This document shows, one piece after another, positions 45,458 through 54,855 of a stretch of 64,000 nucleotides of DNA. The stretch is taken from NCBI RefSeq assembly GCF_037478005.1, contig NZ_CP144164.1:1240001-1304000 (forward strand), written 5' to 3'. The DNA comes from Alteromonas sp. M12 (lineage in GTDB: Bacteria; Pseudomonadota; Gammaproteobacteria; Enterobacterales; Alteromonadaceae). The notes below the pieces were generated by a model that did no database searches, was not told where the DNA came from, and saw only the letters and a list, made by a program, of their open reading frames with translations. The number at the start of each line of letters is the position of its first letter. Position 1 is the stretch's first letter. A program made the position numbers and the translations under genes.

Positions 45458-45875
45458 TCAATCCAGTGAGGTGCTAATGCATTTTGATCTTAAATTGTCT
45501 GATGGCTCAGCTGCAGATAGCACTCGGGTGAATAATAAACCTGCTAAGCTGCAAATGGGGGATGGCAGTTTGACTGCTAATTTTGAATCCTGCTTATTGG
45601 GTTTGAAAGAAGGTGATAAAAAGGCATTTACCTTACAAGCGGATGAAGCCTTTGGCATGCCTAATCCTGATAATATTCACCATATGGATAAATCTCGTTT
45701 TTCTGCTGAGACTCCTATTGAAGTGGGCGCTATCATTGCTTTTAGTCAGCCAGATGGCAGTGAAATTCCGGGAATTATTCGCGATGTCGCTGGAGACTCA
45801 GTAACTGTCGATTTTAATCACCCATTGGCCGGTCAAACGGTAATTTTTGATGTGGAGATTCTTAGCGTAAGCTAA
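45444..45875 (+). CDS. fkpB: FKBP-type peptidyl-prolyl isomerase FkpB (SlpA)
   Basis: ATG 45444, with GGAGAAA eight to twelve bases upstream, gives 143 residues and overlaps lspA by 14 bases. The IF/FKBP fold with insert-in-flap is recognisable: MHFDLKLSDGSAADSTRVNN, LLGLKEGDKKAFTLQADEAFG, then DFNHPLAGQTVIFDVEI. It belongs to the SlpA/SlyD-like group that accelerates proline isomerisation in the cytoplasm. It lacks the His-rich metal tail of SlyD. Position between lspA and ispH is as in E. coli. Confidence 0.95.
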   Translation: MLEINQSSEVLMHFDLKLSDGSAADSTRVNNKPAKLQMGDGSLTANFESCLLGLKEGDKKAFTLQADEAFGMPNPDNIHHMDKSRFSAETPIEVGAIIAFSQPDGSEIPGIIRDVAGDSVTVDFNHPLAGQTVIFDVEILSVS

Positions 45876-45886
45876 GTGTGTAACTT

Positions 45887-46828
45887 ATGCAGATTCATTT
45901 AGCCAATCCAAGAGGTTTCTGTGCCGGTGTTGACCGCGCGATCACTATCGTTGAAAGAGCGTTAGAAATCTTTGCGCCGCCAATATATGTACGCCATGAG
46001 GTCGTCCATAATAAATTTGTGGTCGATGGATTGAAACAACGTGGTGCCAAGTTTGTTGATGAATTAAATGAAGTTCCCGATGATAGTATCGTTATTTTCT
46101 CTGCTCATGGTGTATCTCAAGCGGTGCGCAATGAAGCAGATAAACGCGGTTTAAAAGTGTTTGACGCAACTTGTCCACTGGTTACCAAAGTACACATGGA
46201 AGTCATGCGCGCTAGTAAAAAAGGCACTGAATGTATCCTAATAGGTCACCAAGGACACCCTGAAGTTGAGGGGACTATGGGACAGTACAATAACGATGCT
46301 GGTGGAATTTATCTGGTGGAGTCGGTGGATGACGTTGCCAATGTGCCAGTGAAGAACCCTCAAAAGTTGTATTACTGCAGTCAAACAACACTTTCAGTTG
46401 ATGATACAGCGGATGTGATTGATGCCCTTCGGGAAAAGTTTCCTGCCATCGAAGGCCCGCGCAAAGACGATATTTGTTATGCCACTCAAAATCGACAAGA
46501 TGCGGTCAGAGAGCTATCGGCAGACTGTGATGTATTGCTTGTTGTTGGTGCGCAAAATAGCTCTAATTCAAACCGCCTTCGTGAACTTGCTGAAAAAATC
46601 GGCGCACAAGCACATTTAATCGACAGTGCTGAATGCATTCAAAAAGAATGGCTCGATGGCGCTAAAAATATCGGCGTAACCGCAGGTGCTTCCGCGCCTG
46701 AAGTTTTAGTTAAGGAAGTTATCGATAAACTTCTTAGTTGGGGCGCTAAACAAGCACACGAACGTCCTGGTCGTGAAGAAAATATAGAGTTTGCTGTACC
46801 TAAAGAGCTCAGAGTACGTCAAATATAA
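45887..46828 (+). CDS. ispH: 4-hydroxy-3-methylbut-2-enyl diphosphate reductase
   Basis: A 313-residue iron-sulphur enzyme that makes IPP and DMAPP in the last step of the MEP isoprenoid pathway. The three cluster Cys are in [11 protein letters not shown] (Cys12), DATCPLV (Cys96) and [11 protein letters not shown] (about Cys197). The active-site His residues are in RHEVVHN (about 41) and SAHGVS (about 74). Length matches E. coli (316). Last gene of the ribF-ispH unit; the minor-pilin operon starts about 330 bases later. Confidence 0.97.
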   Translation: MQIHLANPRGFCAGVDRAITIVERALEIFAPPIYVRHEVVHNKFVVDGLKQRGAKFVDELNEVPDDSIVIFSAHGVSQAVRNEADKRGLKVFDATCPLVTKVHMEVMRASKKGTECILIGHQGHPEVEGTMGQYNNDAGGIYLVESVDDVANVPVKNPQKLYYCSQTTLSVDDTADVIDALREKFPAIEGPRKDDICYATQNRQDAVRELSADCDVLLVVGAQNSSNSNRLRELAEKIGAQAHLIDSAECIQKEWLDGAKNIGVTAGASAPEVLVKEVIDKLLSWGAKQAHERPGREENIEFAVPKELRVRQI

Positions 46829-47161
46829 TTTCTGTTTTAAGCGCCAATTTGCTTTTCGGTTGGGCAACTATTTTAATTTTTCCTTTTTATTAAGGTATTG
46901 AAAAGCATAACGAAGGCAGCCTTAATTTTTCTTAATATGGCTGTCTTTGTTGAATACCTCCGCTTTATAACGCTCTCAAAATTATACTTTACTACCTCAT
47001 TTTCATACCTAAGCCGTACTTACGATAACCAAAACTTGTGTCAAATAGGCTAAATTTACTACCATCAAGCAAGTCTTTCCTTAGGAAGCAAGGTTACTGG
47101 CTATACTAGGTGCTGCAGATAACTTAAATTCGGCAAGATAAACGAGAATTGAGGAATGGGT
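46829..47161. other. Intergenic region between ispH and pilV
   Basis: About 330 bases. A weak terminator-like hairpin (GGCAGCC / GGCTGTC with one G-U pair, 46915-46937) followed by TTTGTTG may end the ispH operon. The rest should contain the pilV-pilE operon promoter; I could not assign a clear -35/-10 or sigma-54 site. Confidence 0.5.
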
Positions 47162-47797
47162 GTGATCAATAGCAAAACTAACCAACAGATTTATTTGCGT
47201 CAACATGGCGTAGGTATGATTGAAGTGTTAGTGACGCTATTTATATTGTCAATTGGCATACTGGGTGTGGCTTCTTTGCAGTTTATCAGTTCTTTTTCTA
47301 ATTCTGACGCGTTAAACCGTTCACAATCGGTAATGGTTGCTCAGCAACTAAGTGAGAGGCTCAGAGCCAGTGCTAGAATGTCTCTAATTGGTGATGGTTT
47401 GGTGGTTGATGAAAACTACTTTGATAGCGATGTGTATAATTTTAATAACCTTTCATGTGCTAGTACAGCTTCGGATTATAACTGTTTCTGTTTAACTAAA
47501 CCGGCGGCGATACCTGATTGTGCGGGTGGACAATGTTCTGCGGCTCAATTTGCTGTTTATGATGGTTACGAAGCATCTTGTTCGGCGGTGTCATCGAATC
47601 CATCGGTAACCTTGGCAGTTAGTTGTCAAGATAACAATGCTCTTGATGGCGAGGCGTGCAGCACAGGTTCAAGAGTGAGCATTCTTTTATCTTGGCCGGT
47701 GGAAAATTGGAAAAATATTGATCGAACCTTAAATGACGAGTGTGAATCGGAAGATGATGAAGCTCGTGATTGCGTTAAGTTGGATGTGCTGTTATGA
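47162..47797 (+). CDS. pilV: Type IV pilus modification protein PilV
   Basis: GTG 47162 (211 residues) has GAGGA at six-base spacing; ATG 47156 is too close to that site but possible. The prepilin site is RQHG|VGMIEVLVTLFILSIGILGV with the +5 Glu in the VGMIEV variant of PilV. The Cys-rich body (CFCLTKPAAIPDCAGG, SCQDNN) resembles PilV minor pilins. PilV is a core priming minor pilin. Stop and start of pilW overlap (ATGA), so translation is coupled. Confidence 0.9.
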   Translation: MINSKTNQQIYLRQHGVGMIEVLVTLFILSIGILGVASLQFISSFSNSDALNRSQSVMVAQQLSERLRASARMSLIGDGLVVDENYFDSDVYNFNNLSCASTASDYNCFCLTKPAAIPDCAGGQCSAAQFAVYDGYEASCSAVSSNPSVTLAVSCQDNNALDGEACSTGSRVSILLSWPVENWKNIDRTLNDECESEDDEARDCVKLDVLL

Positions 47798-48663
47798 GGG
47801 CATTTAATCGTTCTCAAGGTGGTTTTAGTTTAGTCGAAATTATGATCACCTTGGCGCTTGGACTACTGATTACCGGCGCCATTATTCAAGTTTTAGTCAG
47901 CAACAGTTTGACTGAACGTTTGAACCGTTCTTTGTCGTCTACCCAAGAAAGTGGACGCTTTATTATTACCCGTTTGCGTAACGAACTTCTAATGTCGGGT
48001 TTATACGACATCTTAGACCCCGCATTAAATACCGATCAAGATATTGTCTTAGAAAGTGCATTTGTTAGAAACCACCCCGTTATTCTGCCTGGGGATTTTG
48101 CTGCTTTTGATGATGTTGGTTCTGCCCAAGGGGCGTCAGGAGCGAGTGACAAAGTAGCTGTAGCAATGCAAGGGAAGACGGATTGTCGTGGTTATAAATT
48201 AGGATATGCCGATGATGAAGAGTTTTTCGTGGTTAACGAATACTTTGTTGATGGTAAAACCCTAAAGTGCAGGGGATTTGATGGACGTGTGTTACGGGGA
48301 CAAAAAGTGGCCGTAGGACACGATGGACATTCCCCAGTGATCCTACTGGATGAAGTCGAAAGCTTTCAAGTTCAATACGGTTACACCAATAATTTGTTAA
48401 CTGGCGACAACTCTGCGCGGCCAGTAAGTTACGTTACTGCCGACCAACTGCCTGCAATTTTAGCTGATAATGGTCAAGTTGTGGCTATTCGAATTGCTGT
48501 ATTGATTAAAGGTGACGCTGAAGTGTTTTTAAATTCAGTGCCGAGTTTCAAATTATTAAATGAGACAGCCATTTCTCCTAGCGAGAATCGTCTGTTTAAA
48601 TTGTTTGAAACCACAATTACGTTACGAAATGCAAAGAACCTAATGCGAAGTATAAAAGTATGA
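47794..48663 (+). CDS. pilW: Minor pilin PilW
   Basis: A 289-residue prepilin. The cleavage site is SQGG|FSLVEIMITLALGLLITG with the +5 Glu; the N-terminal helix continues into SLSSTQESGRFIITRLRNELLMSGL, the family pattern. One Cys pair (DCRGYKL, KCRGFDG) may make a disulphide. It is a standard PilW of the minor-pilin operon and starts on the ATGA that ends pilV; its stop overlaps the pilX start by ATGA as well. With PilV, PilX and PilE it forms the complex that primes type IV pilus assembly and supports PilY1 display. Confidence 0.92.
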   Translation: MRAFNRSQGGFSLVEIMITLALGLLITGAIIQVLVSNSLTERLNRSLSSTQESGRFIITRLRNELLMSGLYDILDPALNTDQDIVLESAFVRNHPVILPGDFAAFDDVGSAQGASGASDKVAVAMQGKTDCRGYKLGYADDEEFFVVNEYFVDGKTLKCRGFDGRVLRGQKVAVGHDGHSPVILLDEVESFQVQYGYTNNLLTGDNSARPVSYVTADQLPAILADNGQVVAIRIAVLIKGDAEVFLNSVPSFKLLNETAISPSENRLFKLFETTITLRNAKNLMRSIKV

Positions 48664-49226
48664 AACAACATGGTTTAGTTATGGTATTTGCACTATTGGT
48701 GTTAATGAGCTTAACCGTTCTTGGTGTGGCTTCAGTATCCAGTAGTTTAATGCAAAACAAAATGGCGGTATCAATGGAGAAACAATCTTTAGCTTTTGAT
48801 GCAGCAGAATCTGCAATTGCTGGGGTGGTGTTCGAATCTGAAGATGAAGTGTTACTTTCTGATCCTGATAAACTTGATCCCTTATCTCAAGCCAGAATGG
48901 GAGACGCTGTGGATTTGGTTAATGATGACATGAGTTGTTTCAATGACGACGATTGGACAAACCGCGCAGTTACCGCCGCCAATGGGCTGACTACTAATAC
49001 TGTTCATGTTGCTGAAGGTCTATACGATGATAATCCGGCCATTTCCAGTTGGTCCAGAACAGCGTTTATTGCAGAACGTGCGTGTTTAGGATCGAGCAAT
49101 GTTATTGGTGGCAGTAACATTAATTGTCATGTTTTTATCATTAAAGGTTGCGGAAGGATGGAAGGATCCAAGTTTGCTGTGGCTAATACGTTAAGTGCAT
49201 CCGTTTTTGCGCCAGCGTCACAATAG
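48660..49226 (+). CDS. pilX: Minor pilin PilX
   Basis: A 188-residue protein with a PilX-type N-terminus: MKQHGLVMVFALLVLMSLTVL with no +5 Glu, then a helix LMQNKMAVSMEKQSLAFDAAESA. PilX proteins usually contain this QxxAFxAAESA element. Coupled to pilW (ATGA) and to pilY1 (13 bases downstream). PilX and PilY1 interact in other species during priming and adhesion. Two Cys near the C-terminus (IKGCGRMEG) are typical of the fold. Confidence 0.9.
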   Translation: MKQHGLVMVFALLVLMSLTVLGVASVSSSLMQNKMAVSMEKQSLAFDAAESAIAGVVFESEDEVLLSDPDKLDPLSQARMGDAVDLVNDDMSCFNDDDWTNRAVTAANGLTTNTVHVAEGLYDDNPAISSWSRTAFIAERACLGSSNVIGGSNINCHVFIIKGCGRMEGSKFAVANTLSASVFAPASQ

Positions 49227-49239
49227 CGAGGTTGTATTT

Positions 49240-52200
49240 ATGTCTATTAAAAAAGCGCTGCATTCTGGTTTAGCTTGCATATTGTCGAGCATGATTATGT
49301 TTTCAGCATTTGCTGATGATTTAGAAATTTATTTAGGCAGTTCTGATGCTGCTGTTGAATATTATCCCAACGTACTGTTCATTATGGATACCTCAGGCAG
49401 TATGGACTCAAAGGATGGTACAGATGAAACGCGGATGTTGCGGGTTCAAAATGCGTTAAAAGAGACCTTAGGCTCGGTAACCAATATTAATGCAGGTTTA
49501 ATGCGCTTTTCCGATTACGGTGGCCCCGTACTCTATCCAGTGAGCCAAATAGACTCCAGTGTTTTACCGGTGCTAACCAAAACGATAATTGAGGGCAATG
49601 ATGACGCCTATGAAATACTGGGTAGTGTAAACCGGACTAGTTCTGAAATCCGGCTTTCATATGGAACTGAGGTGGTTACCAGTGGTTTTCGTTTTCAAGA
49701 GCTCAATATTCCTCAAGGCGCGACTATTACCAACGCTTATTTGCGTTTTACCTCAGCACAGCTAAATACTTCAGCTACTACTTTTAAAATACGCGCGGAA
49801 CGGGTCCCTGATGCTACTGCTTTTAATAGTAATAGTTTCGATATTTCCACCCGTACTTTAACTTCAAATGAGGTCGATTGGAGTAGCGACAATAGTTGGC
49901 CATTGGCCGGCCAAACCATATCTTCACCAGATATAACCAACGTAATACAAGAAGTGATTGATCAAACTACGTGGTGTGGTCAAAACGACTTAAATGTCAT
50001 TATTGAAGGCTCAAGTGTGGATAGTTCAAGTAACCGAAAAATCGAATCCTTTGAAGATGGTTCGGGCTCGGGCGTGCAACTGGTGGTCGCCTATGACAGT
50101 TCTTCATCACCCGGCTGCGTGAGAGGCTCGAGTACTTATCAAGTTGCTTCTAACGATGATAATGCTGAAGAACGCACTAATGGTTATGAATCTACGGGGA
50201 CAGAGTTAACTTTCAATCCGTCTTATAACGCTTATGTAGGTATGCGATTTAGAAGCTTAGCACTACCACAAAATGCAATAATCACTAACGCTTATATTCG
50301 TTTTACAGCATATCAAAACCGCACAGGCAGTGGTGCCTCTTTTGTTATTAAAGGTATTAATCAAGCCGACCCTGGTAACTTTAAATATTATTCAAGGTAT
50401 CGCTTGCGAAACGACCCTAAAACTTCGGCGTCTGTGACCTGGGGAAGCATTCCAAGTTGGTACAAGAACTACACTTATGAAACCCCAGACTTGTCTTCTA
50501 TTGTGCAGGAGTTAGTTAATCGAGGGGATTGGGAGTCGGGGAATGATATGTCCTTTGTGGTGTCTGATATCACCGGTGTTAGAGGTGCCTACTCATATAA
50601 TGGTAAACCCTCTGCAGCTCCCGTTTTAGTGGTTGAATATGAAGGATTATCTACACCAGGAAGTACCTCAACGGTAAGAGAGCACTTGATTGGTAAAGTG
50701 GATGAATTAACCGCAAATGGTTATACCCCCATAGTTGATACATTATTAGAGGCTACAAATTATTACGGTGGTCGAGCGGTAGATTATGGCTTACAACGTG
50801 GTCCTAGTTCAGTGTCATCTTCTGTGCGCAGAAGCACTCGTGTCAGTCACCGGTTGTCTTATATCGGCGATAATTCAGTGCTTCCATATGGATGTACTGA
50901 AGATAATTTAAGTTCTAGCTATTGTGTTGGTGAGTACATACCTTCAGGTGCGGTATACGATACGCCGATTCAAGATCAGCAATGTCAGACCAATAACCAT
51001 ATTGTTTTACTCTCTGATGGTGAAGCAAACTACAATCACAGCGAGTCAAAAATTGAGGCTTTGCTAGGGAAAAATTGCTCCGGAAGTGGTGGTGAGAAAT
51101 GCGGTGTAGATTTGGTCAAAAATATCGGTGATTTGGGTGACTCTGTCATCGATACTCGAATTATCACACACACCATTGGGTTTGCCACCAGCAGCAGTGC
51201 CAGTGCTTTTTTAAACCAACTCGCTATCAATGGTGGCGGAGGTTTCTATGAAGCCGATAATTCCGCTGATTTAGTTACCGCTTTCTCATCAATTTTAAAA
51301 ACGGTTAAAGATGTTAATACGACCTTCGTGTCTCCTGGTGTTGCGGTTAACCAGCTAAATCGCTTGACCCACAATGATGAGCTTTATTTTGCTTTATTTA
51401 AACCTTCAGAAGGCGCTATATGGCCTGGAAACTTGAAACGTTATCGCATCGACGGTGATCAAGTTTTAGATCAAAATGGTATAGAGGCAGTAGATGAAGG
51501 TACTGGTTTCTTTTCTGAAAATGCGCATAGCTACTGGTCTGTATTAGCCGATGGTAATGACGTTAGAGAAGGTGGTGCGGCAAGCAGAATGAATCTGACG
51601 CGCAATATATATGCGTTTGAAGGTACCGGTTCTATAGCCGTTGATGCGAATCAAATACATGAAAGTAATTCTAATATTAGTAAAGATGACTTAGCTATTT
51701 CAGCCTTACCTGATGCGGATGAACTGCGTACGGATATTCTTAAATGGGTACGCGGCGTAGATATTAGAGATGAAGATGGGGACGGCGACTACACTGATAT
51801 TCGCTTGGCTATGGGAGACCCGATTCATTCTCAGCCTATTATCGTTAATTATTCATCCACAGATAGTGCAATTTTAGTCGCTACTAACCACGGTTTATTG
51901 CATTCATTTGATCCAAGTTCGGGCAGTGAAAACTTTGCGGTTATGCCCAAAGAGCTGTTAACTAATCAGTATGATTTATATAAAGACGGCTCATCTTATA
52001 ATCATATTTATGGTTTAGATGGCGATATGGTCTTACGCAATGTTGACGACAGTATTTACCTTTATGTAGGAATGCGCAGAGGTGGCCGCAATTATTATGC
52101 ATTTGATATTACCAATAAAACCCAACCTGCACTGAAATTTGAAATTAGTGGTGGTAGCACTGGCTTTGAAAAGTTAGGACAAAGTTGGTCAAGGCCTACT

Positions 52201-53325
52201 GTTACTAAAGTGAAAATAGGTTCTACCACTAAAGATGTTTTAATTTTTGCTGGTGGCTATGATGAGTCGCAAGACGATAAAGAAATTCGCAGTGCTGATT
52301 CTGTTGGTAACGCGGTCTATATGGTAGACGCTGATACTGGCAGTTTGATTTGGAGTGCGAGTAATGCTGATGCAGATTTAGTGCTTACTGATATGCAGTA
52401 CAGTATTCCTGCTCGAGTATCTGTGATTGACAGGGAAGGGGACGGTGTTGCAGATCATATGTATGTTGCTGATATGGGCGGTCAGCTGTTCAGACTAGAT
52501 ATACATAATGGTAATGGTGTAAGCGAGCTTGTTACAGGAGCTGTAATGGCCAAATTTGGTGGCGATGCAGCGGCTGATAATAGACGCTTCTTTTATGGTC
52601 CAGATGTGTCAGAAATCAACCTCGGTAATGATCACTTTTACGCTGTGGCTGTTGGTTCAGGCTTTCGAGCTAAACCGCTAAATAGTGTAATTCAGGATCA
52701 CTTTTACATGATTAAAGACGAAGGTGTTTTTAATCTTGATGAAGATGGTAATTATACCTTACCAGCAACACCCTATCTGATTTCAGATTTATTTGATGCC
52801 ACTGCTCATACATTGACCTCTAGCGATGATACCGTTAAGGAAATTGCAACATCAGAGTTCGCCAGTAAACACGGTTGGTATTTAACCCTAGGAGCTGGTG
52901 GTGAAAAGGTATTAGCCTCGCCACTAATTATTGATTATAAGTTGTTTTTCACCACCTACTTACCCGCGTCAGCAAGTGATAGCGCCTGTGCACCTCCCAC
53001 AGGGAACAGTCGTGCTTATCTAGTTAATCTAGTCAATGCTAACGCAGTAACTGATTTGAATTATGATGACGACTTGTCCAATGAAGACAGATATGCACAA
53101 CTGCAACAAACGGGTATCGCGCCTGAGACTAAAATTCTAATAGAAGATATTACGACACCTGTGGTGTGTTTAGGTACTGAATGTACCTCAGCAGTGATTG
53201 ACGTTGATGAGGATGGAGACCCAATAGCATGTGGTACCGCATTTGAGTGTTTAGCTGAAAATATTTATGGACGTTTCGAACGAGTGTTGAAAAACAGTTG
53301 GAAAACTGAAGTTGAAAGAGAGTGA
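49240..53325 (+). CDS. pilY1: Type IV pilus tip adhesin PilY1
   Basis: ATG 49240 (1361 residues) follows GCGAGG. A signal peptide ends near residue 26. A VWA domain begins at about residue 44 with the MIDAS motif DTSGS (about 49-53) but is interrupted: residues about 120-285 and 298-468 are two DNRLRE-like beta modules (QGATITNAYLRFTSAQ and PQNAIITNAYIRFTAYQ are paired core strands). The VWA resumes with GYTPIVDTL (about 494) and LLSDGEAN (about 590). Residues about 850-1200 are the C-terminal PilY1 propeller, with an EF-hand-like DEDGDGDYTD near 842 and DREGDGVADHMYVAD near 1063 as likely calcium sites. PilY1 is needed for pilus assembly and surface sensing. A C-terminal acidic loop DVDEDGDP lies near 1320. 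Confidence 0.92.
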   Translation: MSIKKALHSGLACILSSMIMFSAFADDLEIYLGSSDAAVEYYPNVLFIMDTSGSMDSKDGTDETRMLRVQNALKETLGSVTNINAGLMRFSDYGGPVLYPVSQIDSSVLPVLTKTIIEGNDDAYEILGSVNRTSSEIRLSYGTEVVTSGFRFQELNIPQGATITNAYLRFTSAQLNTSATTFKIRAERVPDATAFNSNSFDISTRTLTSNEVDWSSDNSWPLAGQTISSPDITNVIQEVIDQTTWCGQNDLNVIIEGSSVDSSSNRKIESFEDGSGSGVQLVVAYDSSSSPGCVRGSSTYQVASNDDNAEERTNGYESTGTELTFNPSYNAYVGMRFRSLALPQNAIITNAYIRFTAYQNRTGSGASFVIKGINQADPGNFKYYSRYRLRNDPKTSASVTWGSIPSWYKNYTYETPDLSSIVQELVNRGDWESGNDMSFVVSDITGVRGAYSYNGKPSAAPVLVVEYEGLSTPGSTSTVREHLIGKVDELTANGYTPIVDTLLEATNYYGGRAVDYGLQRGPSSVSSSVRRSTRVSHRLSYIGDNSVLPYGCTEDNLSSSYCVGEYIPSGAVYDTPIQDQQCQTNNHIVLLSDGEANYNHSESKIEALLGKNCSGSGGEKCGVDLVKNIGDLGDSVIDTRIITHTIGFATSSSASAFLNQLAINGGGGFYEADNSADLVTAFSSILKTVKDVNTTFVSPGVAVNQLNRLTHNDELYFALFKPSEGAIWPGNLKRYRIDGDQVLDQNGIEAVDEGTGFFSENAHSYWSVLADGNDVREGGAASRMNLTRNIYAFEGTGSIAVDANQIHESNSNISKDDLAISALPDADELRTDILKWVRGVDIRDEDGDGDYTDIRLAMGDPIHSQPIIVNYSSTDSAILVATNHGLLHSFDPSSGSENFAVMPKELLTNQYDLYKDGSSYNHIYGLDGDMVLRNVDDSIYLYVGMRRGGRNYYAFDITNKTQPALKFEISGGSTGFEKLGQSWSRPTVTKVKIGSTTKDVLIFAGGYDESQDDKEIRSADSVGNAVYMVDADTGSLIWSASNADADLVLTDMQYSIPARVSVIDREGDGVADHMYVADMGGQLFRLDIHNGNGVSELVTGAVMAKFGGDAAADNRRFFYGPDVSEINLGNDHFYAVAVGSGFRAKPLNSVIQDHFYMIKDEGVFNLDEDGNYTLPATPYLISDLFDATAHTLTSSDDTVKEIATSEFASKHGWYLTLGAGGEKVLASPLIIDYKLFFTTYLPASASDSACAPPTGNSRAYLVNLVNANAVTDLNYDDDLSNEDRYAQLQQTGIAPETKILIEDITTPVVCLGTECTSAVIDVDEDGDPIACGTAFECLAENIYGRFERVLKNSWKTEVERE

Positions 53326-53339
53326 CAAGAGGAATGATG

Positions 53340-53807
53340 ATGCAACGTAATTTAAATCAGGGTTTTACGTTAATTGAGTTGATGATAGTAGTTGCCATAA
53401 TTGGCATTATCACCAGTATTGCTTATCCAAGTTATCAAGGTTTTTTAAAAACCAGCAACAGAGGTGCTGCCCAGTCTGATTTAATGGCTTTAGCCGCAGC
53501 TATGGAGCGCCATAAAGCGTCGACCTATAGTTATAAAGGAGCTGCTGAATCTGCTGCGGATACGGGGAAACCAGCTATATTTCATGATTATTCTCCATCA
53601 TCTGAACCAGCAGCCAACAAAAAGTATAACCTAACTATTGAAAGCGTTTCGACGTCGGGAAACAGTTATATGATAACCGCAACACCTGTGTCTGGCACTT
53701 CTCAAGCCGCTGATGGCAATATTTATTTCTACAGTGACGGAAGAAAAGCCTGGGATAAAGACAATAGTAGCTCTTTATCATCCAGTGAATATTGTTGGGG
53801 TTGTTAG
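53340..53807 (+). CDS. pilE: PilE-like minor pilin
   Basis: ATG 53340 has AGAGGA six bases upstream (155 residues); ATG 53334, ATG 53337 and GTG 53322 are alternatives. The prepilin site is NLNQG|FTLIELMIVVAIIGIITS with the +5 Glu. The rest is a PilE-type alpha-beta roll with YPSYQGFLKTSNRGAAQSDL and a C-terminal YCWGC whose two Cys probably bridge. It lies at the end of the pilV-pilW-pilX-pilY1-pilE operon, the usual order, and is followed by a terminator. Confidence 0.9.
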   Translation: MQRNLNQGFTLIELMIVVAIIGIITSIAYPSYQGFLKTSNRGAAQSDLMALAAAMERHKASTYSYKGAAESAADTGKPAIFHDYSPSSEPAANKKYNLTIESVSTSGNSYMITATPVSGTSQAADGNIYFYSDGRKAWDKDNSSSLSSSEYCWGC

Positions 53808-53831
53808 TTTTAAATGTCAGTACTTATAAGC

Positions 53832-53864
53832 AAAAGGCTCAATATTACAAATATTGAGCCTTTT
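53832..53864. terminator. Bidirectional terminator after pilE
   Basis: A 15-bp stem AAAAGGCTCAATATT / AATATTGAGCCTTTT with a three-base loop. T-tracts flank both sides, so it can stop pilE and the minus-strand gene at 53895. Confidence 0.9.
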
Positions 53865-53894
53865 GTTTTTAACTACACAGTTATTTCAAATTGA

Positions 53895-54638
53895 TTAGGG
53901 AACCGTGGTGGTGATTTGGGCATCTCTGCGCCATTTTTCTAATTCAGCGACACGGCGAGTCAATGCGCCATTAACTTGATCTAGAGCGACGAGCTTCGCT
54001 TGAATATCACCTACTTCTCTGGCGCTATTGTTACTGCTAGATTTCACTTCCGCTAACAAAGTACTAAGTTGCGATAACTCATTTGCTTGTTGTGACAGTT
54101 GCTCTTGTAATATCGCTAAGTTAGTTGAGACAGTTGAAAAGTCACCTTCCATGACACCTAACTTCTTCTGAGTTTGACTATTTTGTTGTTTTACATTTTC
54201 AGCAAGTTGATTGATGTCAGTTTGATTTCTGCGCCAAGCTGAGGCCCAAAGCTTGTCCATTTGAGCCCATAACTCATCTGTTTTCTCCGTTAGTTCAGAG
54301 ACAGTTACTCTAAGTGCACCAGCCGATTGGTCCATTTCTTCACCTGTGGCAGACAGGCGTCTTTCTAATTCTGCTACACGACTAATCGCGTTAGCTAATT
54401 CAGCATCGCTTTGCATTTTTTGTTGGTAAAGCCAATAACTTGCGCCACAAGCTGCCAATGCAATCAGCAATACTAAAAATAACCAAGCACCCGAAACACC
54501 ACTTTTATCTTCCTTATTGGAGTCGCCTGATTTTTTGGATTTGGTTTTTTCTTTCGCTCTTGTGCGTTGAAAAGCTTCTCTATCTTCTTTATCTAGAACG
54601 ATGTTAGGAAGATCGTTATCTAATCGCTCGTTTGCCAT
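53895..54638 (-). CDS. Coiled-coil inner-membrane protein of unknown function
   Basis: ATG 54638 (247 residues) has AAGGTTGGA upstream. Residues 1-50 are cytoplasmic and highly charged (KEKTKSKKSGDSNKED), residues 51-70 form one transmembrane helix, and 75-240 are a predicted coiled coil (heptad-rich VAELERRLSATGEEM, then NQLAENVKQQNSQTQKK and LAILQEQLSQQANEL) on the periplasmic side. I recognise no family or catalytic motif; it looks like a structural or scaffolding protein. It is next to fadE but separated from it by a terminator-bearing spacer and lies after the pilE terminator. Confidence 0.75.
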   Translation of the reverse strand: MANERLDNDLPNIVLDKEDREAFQRTRAKEKTKSKKSGDSNKEDKSGVSGAWLFLVLLIALAACGASYWLYQQKMQSDAELANAISRVAELERRLSATGEEMDQSAGALRVTVSELTEKTDELWAQMDKLWASAWRRNQTDINQLAENVKQQNSQTQKKLGVMEGDFSTVSTNLAILQEQLSQQANELSQLSTLLAEVKSSSNNSAREVGDIQAKLVALDQVNGALTRRVAELEKWRRDAQITTTVP

Positions 54639-54813
54639 TACGTATAATCCAACCTTATATAATCTTGAGTTTGTGATGGGGATCGTGTCTAAATATTGAT
54701 TAAACAATATTCTTTACGGATATCCGTGATGGTAGCGTTTTTTTGTGGCCGATGCTATCAATGCAGCAATTATCCTGCATCAGAGGGGTAAATTAAGTAA
54801 AAGTTAGGCAAAA

Positions 54814-54841
54814 AAAAAGCAGATATTATTATCTGCTTTTT
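54814..54841 (-). terminator. Rho-independent terminator of fadE
   Basis: A stem AAAAAGCAGATA / TATCTGCTTTTT with a four-base loop; read on the minus strand it ends in an unbroken T-run. It lies 15 bases after the fadE stop. Confidence 0.88.
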
Positions 54842-54855
54842 GAACGGTTATTCGC

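Noticed and set aside
47095..47120. Possible sigma-54 promoter before pilV (TGGC...TGCTGC)
   Set aside because: The GG and GC elements are 11 bases apart where 10 are required, and the surrounding consensus bases do not match.
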